Of a DNA stretch of 64,000 nucleotides, positions 17,904-26,690 are shown piece after piece; the first letter of the stretch is position 1; each line of letters starts with the position of its first letter. The notes beneath the pieces were generated by a model. That model was not told where the DNA came from, ran no database searches, and saw only the letters and a program-made list of their open reading frames with translations. The stretch comes from Palsa-1150 sp964531095 (GTDB taxonomy: Bacteria; Myxococcota_A; Polyangia; Polyangiales; Polyangiaceae), in the NCBI GenBank assembly GCA_964531095.1, contig CAZHED010000008.1, positions 62,001 through 126,000 of the forward strand, in the 5' to 3' direction. Position numbers and translations under genes: made by a program.

Positions 17904-17958
17904 CTCCGAATCGAGTCGTGGACGCAACATGGACGTGGACGCGAACTGGGGCCGGTGA

Positions 17959-18068
17959 GAGAAACCGCCAGGAGCGCCAGGGTCGCCAAGGGAGGAATTC
18001 TCGGGATTCGGCTCATGGCATCCTGGCGTCCCTGGCGCTCCTGGCGGTCGAAGCCTCTTTTCAGCGCC
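17959..18068. repeat. Dispersed palindromic repeat, copy P1
   Basis: An element of about 110 bp with a perfect 18-bp inverted repeat: 17965-17982 (CCGCCAGGAGCGCCAGGG) and 18030-18047 (its exact reverse complement), enclosing about 47 bp, and ending in a CCTCTTTTCAGC tract. The same sequence plan recurs in the same orientation at 55352-55461. It would fold into a strong cruciform or RNA hairpin. Confidence 0.8.
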
Positions 18069-18130
18069 CAGCCCGGGCGGCGGTACCGGCCCGGGATGGC
18101 CCGTCCTCGCCTGGACGAGTCAGTCCTCAC

Positions 18131-18335
18131 AGTGGGGGAAAGGCGCCTCACCATCGGGCGACGCCTCCTCAACGTGAGGCGGGGCCTCCTCATCGTGAGG
18201 CGGCGGTTTCTCACCGTGTGGCGACGCCTCCTCCACGCGTGGCGGTGCCTCCTCATCGTGAGGCGGCGCCTCCTCAACGAGGGGCGACGGCGCCTCGAGC
18301 GGGGGGAGGGCCGCCTCATCGAGGAGCGACGCAGC
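18131..18335. repeat. 21-bp minisatellite, about ten imperfect units
   Basis: Tandem units close to GCCTCCTCATCGTGAGGCGGC follow one another in steps of 21 bp. Unit ends are partly self-complementary (GCCTC against GAGGC), so each copy can form a small hairpin. Because 21 is a multiple of three, all frames stay open and encode 7-residue low-complexity repeats on both strands; I do not regard these as genes. Confidence 0.75.
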
Positions 18336-18633
18336 CGTATCGAAAAAATGGGTCTCCTCACGTCGAAGAACGCCCCTCTCGACGCAATAGAGCCCGTTCT
18401 CGCCGTTGGGCGGCGCCGCCCCCGCGCGCGGCGACGCTCCCCCCTGATGAGGAGGCGCCGCCTCACGTGGAGGAGCCACCGCCGAACCATGGGGAGAGCC
18501 CCGGTCCTGCGGACCGGCGGCCGCGTCGCGAGCTTCCGACGACCCTTCGGAGTACGCTCTGGGGTGGGGCGTGGGATCGTGGCCCCGAAGGACCGGGGGC
18601 GAAGGGACGCGCGAGTCGAAGGCGGAGGACGGG

Positions 18634-20814
18634 ATGTTCGAATCGCTTCGTTTGCGCGGAATGCAAAACGCCGCGGCGTTGACCCTCTTGTCGTGGACGG
18701 TCGTCGACTGCGGCCAAGCCGTGGATGATGCGCCCTTCGGCGTCAGTGCCATCGACGCCGGCGACGCGGAGGCCAGCAGCCGCGACGGCGGCTCGGGAAT
18801 CGCGGAGGCTGGCGGCAGCGACGTGGGCTCGGGAATCGCGGAGGCCGGCGCCGCCGGCGATGGGAGAACGGTCGAGGGGGGGTCAAGCGAGGCGGAAGCA
18901 GCAGCCGCGAGCGCCACCGCCGGCGCCGTCGACCCGGCCGTGTCGAAGAATTGGTCGTGGCAGGCGTGCGGGGCGATTCCGCCGACGCCGCTCGCGGACC
19001 AGGTCCAGTTTCTCTCGGACGCCGGGGAGCTCGTGGTCTCGTACGAGGACGGCAGCATCCTCGTGCACGCGCCCGGCGGGGGGCCCGCGGTGCGACAACT
19101 GGTCGCTCCGAACGGGCGGCCCGCACCGCGCTTCGGACTGTCGTTGGACGGTGCGCTCTTGGCCCGAAGCGGCGGTACGGACGTCCGCGTCGTGAGCACG
19201 GTGGACGGGTCGGAGTTGCACCGGGTCCCGGAGCCAGGCGCGTGTTCGGGCGGAGCCCTGCAATTCTCGGCGGAGGGGGACTACCTGCTCGAAACCGGCG
19301 GGCAAACGATGACGTGCGTCTGGCGGATGGCGGACAATTCGCTGATCGCGGAGACGGCGTCGCGTCTCGCGTCGGCGGCGATTCGCGCGGGGCAGCTCTA
19401 CACGGTCGAGAATGGCACCTTGCCCGACGGCTCGAACCAGGTGGCGATCGTCGCCTACTCTCTACCGACCGGGTCTTGCGGGGCGACCTGCCCGGCGCCC
19501 GCCCACGCCACGAGCGTTTCGTTGCAGTCGCCGCCGGGTTGGTCGTCGGGTTGGTCAATCAACCTGTCAATGATGACGACTCGAATCTCGCCCCGCGGAG
19601 ACAGTCTGGCGAGTTGGGCGAGCGACACGTCGGGGGCGAGCATCGCCGCGCTCTGGAGACTGGATGGCAGTCTCGCCTTTTCGTCGTCGACTCAGCGTTG
19701 GGCGCCAACCGCGTACGCCACGTCGGGGACTCGGGTGCTCCTCGGGGACCGGGTGATCGCCGTCGACAACGCCACCGCCGAGTCCGAGCTCTCCGATCAA
19801 GCGCTGGCGAACATCTCGTATGCGACGCCGGTCCTCGACAATAGCGGCCAGCTAGTGGCGGTCATCGATGGCGAGAGCGCCGACCCCGGGCAGATCGCCC
19901 TCTACGATCTACCGGCGGGGCACGCCGTGCAGGTCGTGGGGGCGATGCCTCCTGCGAGCCCCAGCGGGGCGCCGACGGACATCGCGGTATCCGAAGACGG
20001 CAGCTGGCTCCTGTTCGCAAGCGTCCACTGGTCGCATCTGTGGCATCTGGACCCCGACTTCGCCGCATCGACGATTGTGTCCGTTCAACATCTGTTCGCG
20101 ATGGATGGCCGGTTCTCGCCCGACGGGAGCGCGCTCGTGCTTTCCGGCGACGGCATGAGCGTCGCGCGGACCGACACGGGCGACTTGCTGTCCCTGGGCC
20201 TCCCGCCCGCACCCAACGTCCCCGACCTCAATTGCTTCGTCGTGGGCGCGCGATTCTCACCACGGGGAGATCGCTTGCTCGTCGGCGGGTACCAGAGCTA
20301 CGTGCTGGATGTCGCCAGCAATACCGTCGTTTCGCCCTTGCCGACGCTCACATGCAACGCGCGCGCGGTCTACAGTCAGGACGGCACGCTCGTGGCCACG
20401 TCCGATCCGCGCCTTTACCGCGCGTCCGACTGGTCGCCGGTCTGGACCACGACGCGTGACCCGGGCAGCCCCCCGAACGGGCTTCAGATAAACGATCTGT
20501 ACGACGACGTGCAGTTTCGCCCGCACGCAAACGAGCTCCTCGTGAGCCACGCCTCCGACCAGAGCATCATGCACGCCCTCTACTCGCTGTCCGACGGCAG
20601 CCTCGTGCGGGCTTTGCCGGAGCTCCAGAGTGTGCGAGCCAAGATGTCGCCCGAGGGCAACTGGGTCGTCTCGGGATCGACCTTGCTGCACCTTCCCGAC
20701 GGCGAGGTACGGACCTTCGATCCGGACTCCGTCCTGGCCACGTTCGCCCCCAACGGCGACATCATCGCCCTTCTCGCGGACCACACGCTCGCCCGCTATT
20801 GCCGGACGAACTGA
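18634..20814 (+). CDS. Secreted beta-propeller-like (WD40/PQQ-type repeat) lipoprotein
   Basis: A 726-aa protein. ATG 18634 follows GGCGGAGGAC. The N-terminus has a short hydrophobic segment and VVDCG near residue 27, a possible but weak lipobox. An Asp/Ala/Gly-rich low-complexity linker follows to about residue 105. The remainder is a string of repeats containing phrases such as RFGLSLDGALLARSGG, RFSPDGSALVLSG and RFSPRGDRLLVGG. That FSPDG-type pattern is typical of WD40-like or TolB-like propeller blades, and roughly a dozen are visible. The protein is probably exported and may be a surface-attached scaffold; no catalytic motif is seen. It converges on the PQQ/HEAT gene, with 29 bp between stops. 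Confidence 0.7.
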   Translation: MFESLRLRGMQNAAALTLLSWTVVDCGQAVDDAPFGVSAIDAGDAEASSRDGGSGIAEAGGSDVGSGIAEAGAAGDGRTVEGGSSEAEAAAASATAGAVDPAVSKNWSWQACGAIPPTPLADQVQFLSDAGELVVSYEDGSILVHAPGGGPAVRQLVAPNGRPAPRFGLSLDGALLARSGGTDVRVVSTVDGSELHRVPEPGACSGGALQFSAEGDYLLETGGQTMTCVWRMADNSLIAETASRLASAAIRAGQLYTVENGTLPDGSNQVAIVAYSLPTGSCGATCPAPAHATSVSLQSPPGWSSGWSINLSMMTTRISPRGDSLASWASDTSGASIAALWRLDGSLAFSSSTQRWAPTAYATSGTRVLLGDRVIAVDNATAESELSDQALANISYATPVLDNSGQLVAVIDGESADPGQIALYDLPAGHAVQVVGAMPPASPSGAPTDIAVSEDGSWLLFASVHWSHLWHLDPDFAASTIVSVQHLFAMDGRFSPDGSALVLSGDGMSVARTDTGDLLSLGLPPAPNVPDLNCFVVGARFSPRGDRLLVGGYQSYVLDVASNTVVSPLPTLTCNARAVYSQDGTLVATSDPRLYRASDWSPVWTTTRDPGSPPNGLQINDLYDDVQFRPHANELLVSHASDQSIMHALYSLSDGSLVRALPELQSVRAKMSPEGNWVVSGSTLLHLPDGEVRTFDPDSVLATFAPNGDIIALLADHTLARYCRTN

Positions 20815-20843
20815 GTCCGCGCCGCGCGGTGACCGGCGCCTGG

Positions 20844-22742
20844 CTACTTGCCCTTCTTCCCGCCCTCTCCTGCGTCGTTCGTCCCGGCGACCTCCGAGGG
20901 CTTCGTCTCGCTCAACATCGCTTGCAGCCGCTCTCGCGCGTACGCGACGGTGGTCGCGTCCGCGGCGGCCGCCTCGACCAGCGCCCGACCACCCGCGTCG
21001 TCGACGGTCAGGAGCGCCTGGCCCACGCTCACCACGGCGGCCGCGATGTCGTCGTCGGCCGCGATCGCCCGGTACATCCCGAAGAACTGCCGAAGCACCG
21101 GGACCTCCCCCGGCCCCGCGATCACCGATAGCGCCGCGGCGGCTCGCATCGTGTCGTCGTCGGTGTCGGCAGGTTCGAGCAAGTGGGCCGCGAGCAGCGA
21201 GGCGGCCGATCGTTCTTTCATCGCCCCCAGGGCCTGGGCGATCGGACCGACGGGCGGAGCGCGCAGGACGTCTCTCAAGAAGTCGTAGTGCCGCGCGAGC
21301 GCCGCCACCATGTAGCTCGCGCCGTTCCGGCGGTTCGCGAGGGCGGTGCGGGCGTCGGCGAGCAAGTCCGGGCTCGTTCGCGGGTCGCTGGCGAGATCGA
21401 CCAGCGCTTTGGTGGCCGTTTCGTCCGGCAGCGCCACGAGCTCGCGCAGCAGCATCCGCTGCGCAACGACGAGCTGGGGATCGTCGGCGAGCACCGCGTC
21501 GGCGAGCTGCGCCGCGAGCGGCCTGACCTCGGCGAGACCGCCCGCCGCGCTCTGCGCATCGACGTTCACCACGCACGCCTCGAGCGGTTCGCCCAGATCG
21601 ACCTGCGTCAGGACCGCGCCCGTGTTCGCGTCGAGCGTCGCGACCTTCCCTTGTTCGTCGCACAAGACGATGCCGCCGGCCGCCGCCGCGCCCCCGAGGA
21701 GATCCGCGGGATGCAGGTGCACCCAGAGGAGCTTGCCCGGCTCGGCCGATGACGGAACGCGCCCCGGTCGACCCGACGACGTGCCCCCTTGCTTCGATTC
21801 GTGCCCCGCGGCGGATGCGTCGAACCCCATCGCGATGCGAAAGTACGTCGCGTAGAAGCGCCCGTCTTCGATGGCCGCGCCTGCCGCCGCCCCGACCGGA
21901 CGCGCATACATGCGCGCCTTGTCATCCGCCGTCGCCTGGGCCGGAACGGGCGTCGCTCCCGAGGGCATCACCTTCGGCATTCCTGGGAGCTCGCGAACCG
22001 GCAACGTCACCATCGATGCCCTTCCGCGGGAGGCGTCGCTGATGTGCTCGTCGAACCGGATGAACGTGTTTTCGCCGAACCATAGCGCCCCCCCTGCCGT
22101 CCACGCATGGCTCGTCTCGGCGCGCAGGGTGACGCGGGCCGTCTCGTCACCGCTGTCCGCGTCGATCACCGACACGTACTGCCCCGCCCAGGGGACGAAC
22201 ACCATCCGACCGAGCACCGCAGGCGCTCCAAGAGCCTTGTCCGTCACAATCTGCTGGATCGTCTTCCCGTCGTGCCCCACCGCGAGGAGCACGCTCCCGG
22301 TCCCGCCCGCCCGCCGGAGGGTCACCGCCGTCATCGAGCCGTCGTCGCCCGCCCCGAGAAGCGCGCCGCCGTCCGCCGGCAGACGCCAGAGCAGGCCCCC
22401 CGTGTGCGCGTCGAGCGCGAACACTTCGCCGCTTCCCGAGCCGACGACCACCTTTCCTGCAACGACGGGACGCGCGTCGAGCCGATGCGCAAACGCCCAC
22501 TGGGATCCCCCTCCGAGCGGCAAACCGATGATCTTGTCGGCTTGCCCCGCGATTCCGACCACGACGTCGGCCGATTGCGGGATCGACGCACTCCCGACCC
22601 GCTGCCACACGCGGCCGATCGACGCGCCGCCGTCGTCTTCCCACTCGGTCGAGAGCAGGCTGAGGCGCGTCTGTCCCGCGCCGCACGCTCCACCCGAGCC
22701 ACAGAAGACGAGGAGAGCTGCCCCGACGACCTGCCGTTTCAT
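20844..22742 (-). CDS. PQQ-propeller lipoprotein with C-terminal HEAT repeats (BamB-like fold)
   Basis: A 632-aa protein from ATG 22742, which overlaps the stop of the upstream HEAT gene (ATGA). The N-terminus is a lipoprotein-like signal (FCGSGGACGAG). Residues about 40-390 form PQQ-type propeller blades with repeated phrases such as GSGSGEVFALDAHTGGLLWR and VIDADSGDETARV. Residues about 410-600 are alpha-helical HEAT-like repeats ending in a Lys-rich tail. Propellers of this kind occur in BamB, but BamB does not carry a HEAT tail, so this is a different envelope protein. Coupling to another HEAT protein suggests the two act together in the periplasm; function unknown. Confidence 0.7.
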   Translation of the reverse strand: MKRQVVGAALLVFCGSGGACGAGQTRLSLLSTEWEDDGGASIGRVWQRVGSASIPQSADVVVGIAGQADKIIGLPLGGGSQWAFAHRLDARPVVAGKVVVGSGSGEVFALDAHTGGLLWRLPADGGALLGAGDDGSMTAVTLRRAGGTGSVLLAVGHDGKTIQQIVTDKALGAPAVLGRMVFVPWAGQYVSVIDADSGDETARVTLRAETSHAWTAGGALWFGENTFIRFDEHISDASRGRASMVTLPVRELPGMPKVMPSGATPVPAQATADDKARMYARPVGAAAGAAIEDGRFYATYFRIAMGFDASAAGHESKQGGTSSGRPGRVPSSAEPGKLLWVHLHPADLLGGAAAAGGIVLCDEQGKVATLDANTGAVLTQVDLGEPLEACVVNVDAQSAAGGLAEVRPLAAQLADAVLADDPQLVVAQRMLLRELVALPDETATKALVDLASDPRTSPDLLADARTALANRRNGASYMVAALARHYDFLRDVLRAPPVGPIAQALGAMKERSAASLLAAHLLEPADTDDDTMRAAAALSVIAGPGEVPVLRQFFGMYRAIAADDDIAAAVVSVGQALLTVDDAGGRALVEAAAADATTVAYARERLQAMLSETKPSEVAGTNDAGEGGKKGK

Positions 22743-23734
22743 GGTGCCTTTCCCTCCTCGCCCTGGCCGCCCGCCCCTGGCGAACCGCTCGTCGCCAAAA
22801 CGGCTTGATCGATCGCCTGTTTGACGCGCTGCGATCCGCGCTTCGGCCACTTGGCCTGGACCCCGCGCAAGAAGCGGTTGGCCTCGCCGGTCCCGAGCTC
22901 GCGCACCCTGCCGACGAGCTTCAGTTTGATGTCGTCGCTGACGTCCGCCGAAAAGCGAAAGAGCGCTTGGTCGATCCCGCTCGTCACGACGCCGAACGGC
23001 TGACTGCCGAGCTTCGCGGCAAGCCTGTCGCACTCGTCGAGGGTGCAAAGGAGGCCAATCGAAGCCGACGACTCCCCCACCTTGTGGTCGAGGGCGACGA
23101 AGAGGTCGCCGATGGCTTCCTTCGCCTTGAGCGCGCCGAGGCCCGTCGCCGACAAGCCACGGACGGCCGGGTCGACGTCCGACAACCCCGCCCGGAGCGC
23201 ATTGACTGCCACGCCTCCCCGCGTTCGGGCGAGCGCCTGAACCGCGGACCTTCGAATCGCGACGTCGCGGTGCCGCGCGTACCAAGAGAGCTCCGCGCTC
23301 GCCGCCTCGCTTTCGGTGTCGCCGAGGGTGTCGATCGCGGCCTCCGTGACGTCGGCCGGCATGCCCCGCGCCAGGAGCTCGACGATCGTCGGAACCGCCG
23401 GTGCACCGGCCTTCGCGGAGATGCGCACGTCGTCGAGGGCGCTCCGAATCTGCGCCGGATCACCGCTCTTCAATCGCTTGATCGCGTCGCGCGGAAGGGC
23501 GGCGCGCTGAAGCTGGGGCGGCAGCACCTGAGGCGGCGCCGGCGGCGGCGGTACCGCGGAGGGCACCTGGCTCGCGCGGCCCTGTGCGAAGGCGGAGCGC
23601 CCCCAAGCGCCATCGAGAGAGAGGCCATGCCCATGTGGAGAAAAGAAGGAAGGCAGCGAGAGGCCAAGGAGAAAGGAGACGACTCGCAATACTGGCGAGA
23701 GAGGCGGTGGCATAGCTCGCATAGTTTCCCGCAT
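22739..23734 (-). CDS. Secreted HEAT-repeat protein
   Basis: A protein of about 331 aa. The start is uncertain: ATG 23734, 23722 and 23713 all lie ahead of a signal peptide (VVSFLLGLSLPSFF); 23734 is used here. A Pro-rich linker follows, then HEAT repeats at about residues 75-240, with blocks such as RRSAVQALARTRGGVAVNAL and VRGLSATGLGALKAKEAIGD, and a Cys-containing region with LCTLDECDRLAAKLG. It ends in a Gly/Glu-rich tail. Its stop codon overlaps the start of the PQQ/HEAT gene, so the pair is one operon. Probable role: periplasmic protein-binding scaffold. Confidence 0.65.
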   Translation of the reverse strand: MRETMRAMPPPLSPVLRVVSFLLGLSLPSFFSPHGHGLSLDGAWGRSAFAQGRASQVPSAVPPPPAPPQVLPPQLQRAALPRDAIKRLKSGDPAQIRSALDDVRISAKAGAPAVPTIVELLARGMPADVTEAAIDTLGDTESEAASAELSWYARHRDVAIRRSAVQALARTRGGVAVNALRAGLSDVDPAVRGLSATGLGALKAKEAIGDLFVALDHKVGESSASIGLLCTLDECDRLAAKLGSQPFGVVTSGIDQALFRFSADVSDDIKLKLVGRVRELGTGEANRFLRGVQAKWPKRGSQRVKQAIDQAVLATSGSPGAGGQGEEGKAP

Positions 23735-23846
23735 GCTCGCGCCGGCGTGGGTGTATGTAAAGGACGCTTGCGCAATATTGCAGTCGTGGCAATAAGGTTT
23801 CTTTCCCCACGGATCTAGCGCACGCTTGCCGTTAGCAGAGAACGAC

Positions 23847-24797
23847 ATGTCCACGCACGATTCCGACTCCGGCCAGCCGCCTCAACGGGCGCGGCGGCTC
23901 GTCCTCCGCAAGATCGGGAATCCCAGCGCTCCTCCGGCGCCTTTGCCGCCGCCGCGCGCGCCGCTGCCGTCGCTGTCGGGCACGACGCGATCGGAGAACA
24001 GTGCCGCCGCCTTGATGGTCCCGGCCACGCGGCCGGGGCCCGGGGTGCGCCGTCGAGGGCTCGACGGGTCACCTTCCGTGCCCGCGATGCCCCGCTCGTC
24101 CTCGTCTCCGCCTGCGTCACCGGGCACCCCCCCTGCGGCTTTCTCCGCGGTCCCCGCGCCGGCGCCCCTTCCTTCGTTCGCCTCGTTCGGCTCATCCGCC
24201 GGTGGAACGCCGCTTCCGAACCGCACCCGCCCATCGCTCCCCCCGGTGGTCGCCAACCTCGCGGCGGGGCAAGCCCACGTCGTACCCCCGCTCGGCCCTC
24301 CGGCAACGTCCGCGCGCAAGGCGGGCCTCGTGGGGGCGACATTGGGGCTCACGTTGGTCGCGATGTTCGTCATCGGCGCGCGCATCGCCTATCGGCTGAC
24401 CCCCCAGCCGACGACCGCGGCGGCGAGCGCCGCAAGCGCGCCGGCACCCGCACCCCCCCCTCCTTCGGCGATGCCGAGCCAGAGCGTGCCCCTGGTGCTC
24501 GCGCAGTCTCTCCCTCCCGCTGATTCGGCGCCTCCCGCCGTTCGAGAGGCGCCCCGGCGCCACCCACCCGCCCCTCCCCCCCACCCCGCCGGTCCGGCGA
24601 AAGCCGCGGCGCCACCGGCAGAGGCGCCCACGGAGGGTGCATCGGCCGCCGCAGCGACCGCCAACGCCGCGCCTTCGTCGAGCGCCGCGTCGAGCGCGCC
24701 CGCCGACAGCGCGACGTCGCTCGTCCCCGTGATTCCGTCGAGTCCTCCCCCCGAGGTCGATCCGCTCGTCAAGGCGGTCCTCGAAGACAATAAGTAA
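23847..24797 (+). CDS. Proline/alanine-rich single-pass membrane protein of unknown function
   Basis: A 316-aa protein, divergent from the HEAT operon. Residues 1-165 are a disordered Pro/Ser/Ala-rich cytoplasmic segment, one membrane helix lies at about 168-192 (GLVGATLGLTLVAMFVIGAR), and the rest is a Pro/Ala-rich outer segment ending in a short acidic motif (VKAVLEDNK). The layout (disordered inside, one helix, disordered outside) is repeated in the protein at 26691-27686. No domain is recognised. ATG 23847 is used because the frame upstream opens only with TTG. Confidence 0.55.
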   Translation: MSTHDSDSGQPPQRARRLVLRKIGNPSAPPAPLPPPRAPLPSLSGTTRSENSAAALMVPATRPGPGVRRRGLDGSPSVPAMPRSSSSPPASPGTPPAAFSAVPAPAPLPSFASFGSSAGGTPLPNRTRPSLPPVVANLAAGQAHVVPPLGPPATSARKAGLVGATLGLTLVAMFVIGARIAYRLTPQPTTAAASAASAPAPAPPPPSAMPSQSVPLVLAQSLPPADSAPPAVREAPRRHPPAPPPHPAGPAKAAAPPAEAPTEGASAAAATANAAPSSSAASSAPADSATSLVPVIPSSPPPEVDPLVKAVLEDNK

Positions 24798-24815
24798 CGT
24801 CGACTCTACGAGGTT

Positions 24816-26180
24816 CTACCGCCCTTCGCGGTAGGCTCGAAGGGCGTTCGCGATGGCGTCGGCCAATAGCTGGCGGTACTCGCTGCTCCCCAGGCGCTGC
24901 TCGTCGGTCGCGTTCGAGATGTAGCTCGCCTCGAAGAGAACCGCGGGCATGCGTGCTCCTACGAGAACGTAGAAGCCGGCGGCGTGAACGCCGCCGTCAA
25001 CGGCGTCGCCGTACTTCGTCTGGACGGCGGTCGTGGATGCACGGAGCAGAAGCTGCGCGAGACGCCTCGAGCGCCGCGCGCTGTCGGCCATGCGAAGGCC
25101 ACCGAGAATCGAAGCGAGCTCGGTGCTGGTCAGCTGCGTGGTCGCATTCTCGCGCGCAGCGACCCGTGCCGCGATTTCGTCCCGACTCGTGTCGAGCACG
25201 TACGACTCGATCCCCCGGCGGCCCCTGCCTTCGCTCGCGTTGCAATGGAGGGAGACGAACAGGTCGGCGCCGAACGCATTCGCGCGGGCCGTGCGCTCTT
25301 CGAGCGACACGAAGTGATCGTCGTCGCGGGTGAGGGTCACTTGAATGCCCTGCGCCACGAGCACGGGGGCCACGCGATGGGCGATGTCGAGGGCCACGTC
25401 TTTCTCCTCGAGACCACCCGGACCCCGGGCGCCCCGGTCCGACCCGCCGTGCCCGGGGTCGAGCACGACCCGCGACACGGGGCGCGACCCCGCTCCGGGC
25501 ACCCCGGGCGGATGCCGAGCCACGTCGATGACGATCCGGTACGGCTCGCGGAGCTCGAAGATGCGCCGCCAGGCGTGACCGTCGAAGTCGAGCCGGAGTC
25601 GCGAGCCGGTCGTGGTGGCCTCGGCGCGGATCCGCGTGATGACGCCTTGCGCGCGCATGTCGGTCGGGATCGGGCCGAGCTCGACGCCGTCGAGCTCCAG
25701 GAACGTGGCTGGATCCGCCCCGTCGGCAGGAACCTCGTCGCCCACGCGGTAGGCGGCGGGGCGGTCGATGGCAACCACCACCCGCGCGGATTCGCGGCCC
25801 GGCCACCACTCCACGCGCGTCACTTGAGGAGGTCTCTCCGGCGCGGACGACTCCGCACCAGCCCGGGCGGTCGTTTCCTCGCCGGCGAGCGATCCGCGCC
25901 CGTTCAGCGAATCGGCGATCGCTTGCACCTCAGGCGTCGGAGCAAGAGCCGTCTGCCCGACGACTGCCGGTGCGCTCGCCGTGACGACGGCCGCCGGCTG
26001 CCCCCCGTCCACCGCCGAGATGGGCCGTGGCGTGCAGGCTGCAACGAGAAGAAGCACGGCGAGGGCAGCCGCCGTGGCACCCGGCCTCGGAATTGGTAGA
26101 AGGCGGAAGCGGGGATTATCCTCACGCGGCGAAAGCGGTCGCCGCTCGCTGAAGGAGAGCCACGTGACGATAAAGCCCAT
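24816..26180 (-). CDS. N-acetylmuramoyl-L-alanine amidase (AMIN + Amidase_3), probable lipoprotein
   Basis: A 454-aa AmiA/B/C-type zinc amidase that cleaves the bond between MurNAc and L-Ala in peptidoglycan. The N-terminus has a lipobox LLLVAAC (Cys49). An AMIN-type domain spans about residues 115-225 and Amidase_3 about 235-450. Zinc ligands are visible: His in VLDPGHGG, Glu in LEEKD, His in SLHCNA; the catalytic Glu is in VLFEASYISN. All key residues are present. The only in-frame usual start codon before the lipobox is ATG 26180, giving a 49-residue leader whose 5' end overlaps the divergent YbjN-like gene by 17 bp, which is unusual. Confidence 0.88.
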   Translation of the reverse strand: MGFIVTWLSFSERRPLSPREDNPRFRLLPIPRPGATAAALAVLLLVAACTPRPISAVDGGQPAAVVTASAPAVVGQTALAPTPEVQAIADSLNGRGSLAGEETTARAGAESSAPERPPQVTRVEWWPGRESARVVVAIDRPAAYRVGDEVPADGADPATFLELDGVELGPIPTDMRAQGVITRIRAEATTTGSRLRLDFDGHAWRRIFELREPYRIVIDVARHPPGVPGAGSRPVSRVVLDPGHGGSDRGARGPGGLEEKDVALDIAHRVAPVLVAQGIQVTLTRDDDHFVSLEERTARANAFGADLFVSLHCNASEGRGRRGIESYVLDTSRDEIAARVAARENATTQLTSTELASILGGLRMADSARRSRRLAQLLLRASTTAVQTKYGDAVDGGVHAAGFYVLVGARMPAVLFEASYISNATDEQRLGSSEYRQLLADAIANALRAYREGR

Positions 26181-26616
26181 TTATGCGGACCGCGCTACCG
26201 GACAAGCGTATTCCAACGCGCGGGCGATGGTGAATGCCTACCTGGCGCGCTTCAGCGAGCGGGCCGGGTCGGTGCTCGAGCCGCTCGATGCGGGTGGTTA
26301 TACCCAGATCCGCAAGGGGTCGGCGACCGTGGGCGTGAACGTGCTCGAAGATCACGGTGTCCTGCTGATGGTGGCGCCCGTCATGCCCGTGCCGCTCACC
26401 GGGCTCGAAACCCTGTATCGGCGGCTGCTCGAGCTCTCCTTTCTGACGACGTCCGACGCGGCGTTCGCGATCGATTCGCAGCGAAACGAGGTCGTGGTGC
26501 GCGCGCTGCGGCGGCTGTCGGGGCTCGACTACGAGGAGTTCGAGGACTTGCTCGACACGGTCGGCAAAGTCACCGACGACTGGGACGACCGCCTTCGCGC
26601 CGAATTCGCGCAGTAG
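26164..26616 (+). CDS. YbjN-like / CesT-type small protein
   Basis: A 150-aa protein from GTG 26164, which has a strong AAGGAG at good spacing; earlier starts are not protein-like. The fold pattern is one helix (NARAMVNAYLARF), strands with the pattern KGSATVGVNVLEDHGVLLMV, then VVVRALRRLSGLDYEEFEDL and a closing helix. This matches the YbjN/type III secretion chaperone-like (CesT) superfamily as remembered. It could be a chaperone-like cytoplasmic protein. The start overlaps the divergent amidase 5' end, and the next gene follows after 74 bp that include a possible sigma-54 promoter. Confidence 0.7.
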   Translation: MTIKPIYADRATGQAYSNARAMVNAYLARFSERAGSVLEPLDAGGYTQIRKGSATVGVNVLEDHGVLLMVAPVMPVPLTGLETLYRRLLELSFLTTSDAAFAIDSQRNEVVVRALRRLSGLDYEEFEDLLDTVGKVTDDWDDRLRAEFAQ

Positions 26617-26641
26617 GTTTGGTCGCTCACTCGCGCTTGCG

Positions 26642-26657
26642 TTGGCACGTTGTTCGC
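26642..26657 (+). promoter_or_regulatory. Possible sigma-54 promoter ahead of the 26691 gene
   Basis: TTGGCACGTTGTTCGC contains the GG-N10-GC spacing of sigma-54 promoters (GG at 26644-26645, GC at 26656-26657). The -24 box TTGGCACG is perfect; the -12 box reads TCGC rather than TTGC. A start about 12 bp downstream would leave a leader of about 20 nt before ATG 26691. A sigma-54 activator gene lies 4 kb away. Confidence 0.35.
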
Positions 26658-26690
26658 CCCGCAGTCGAGTGTTACCCTTTGGAGCAAGTC

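Larger units (their letters stand above)
17904..18633. other. Gene-poor stretch with palindromic repeat and minisatellite
   Basis: Some 730 bp between der and the next lipoprotein gene. Open frames cross it in several phases on both strands but are low-complexity products of the repeats, with no recognisable domain. It holds the palindromic element at 17959-18068 and the 21-bp tandem array at 18131-18335; the remaining approximately 300 bp show nothing I can assign apart from the ribosome binding site (GGAGG) ahead of ATG 18634. Confidence 0.6.

Noticed and set aside
18131..18335. CRISPR-like reading of the tandem array
   Set aside because: Units are contiguous 21-mers without spacers, and no cas gene is present.
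18120..18700. Low-complexity proteins with 7-residue repeats encoded across the minisatellite
   Set aside because: All frames are open because the unit length is a multiple of three. No start with a good ribosome binding site, no domain, and the frames run antisense into the propeller gene.
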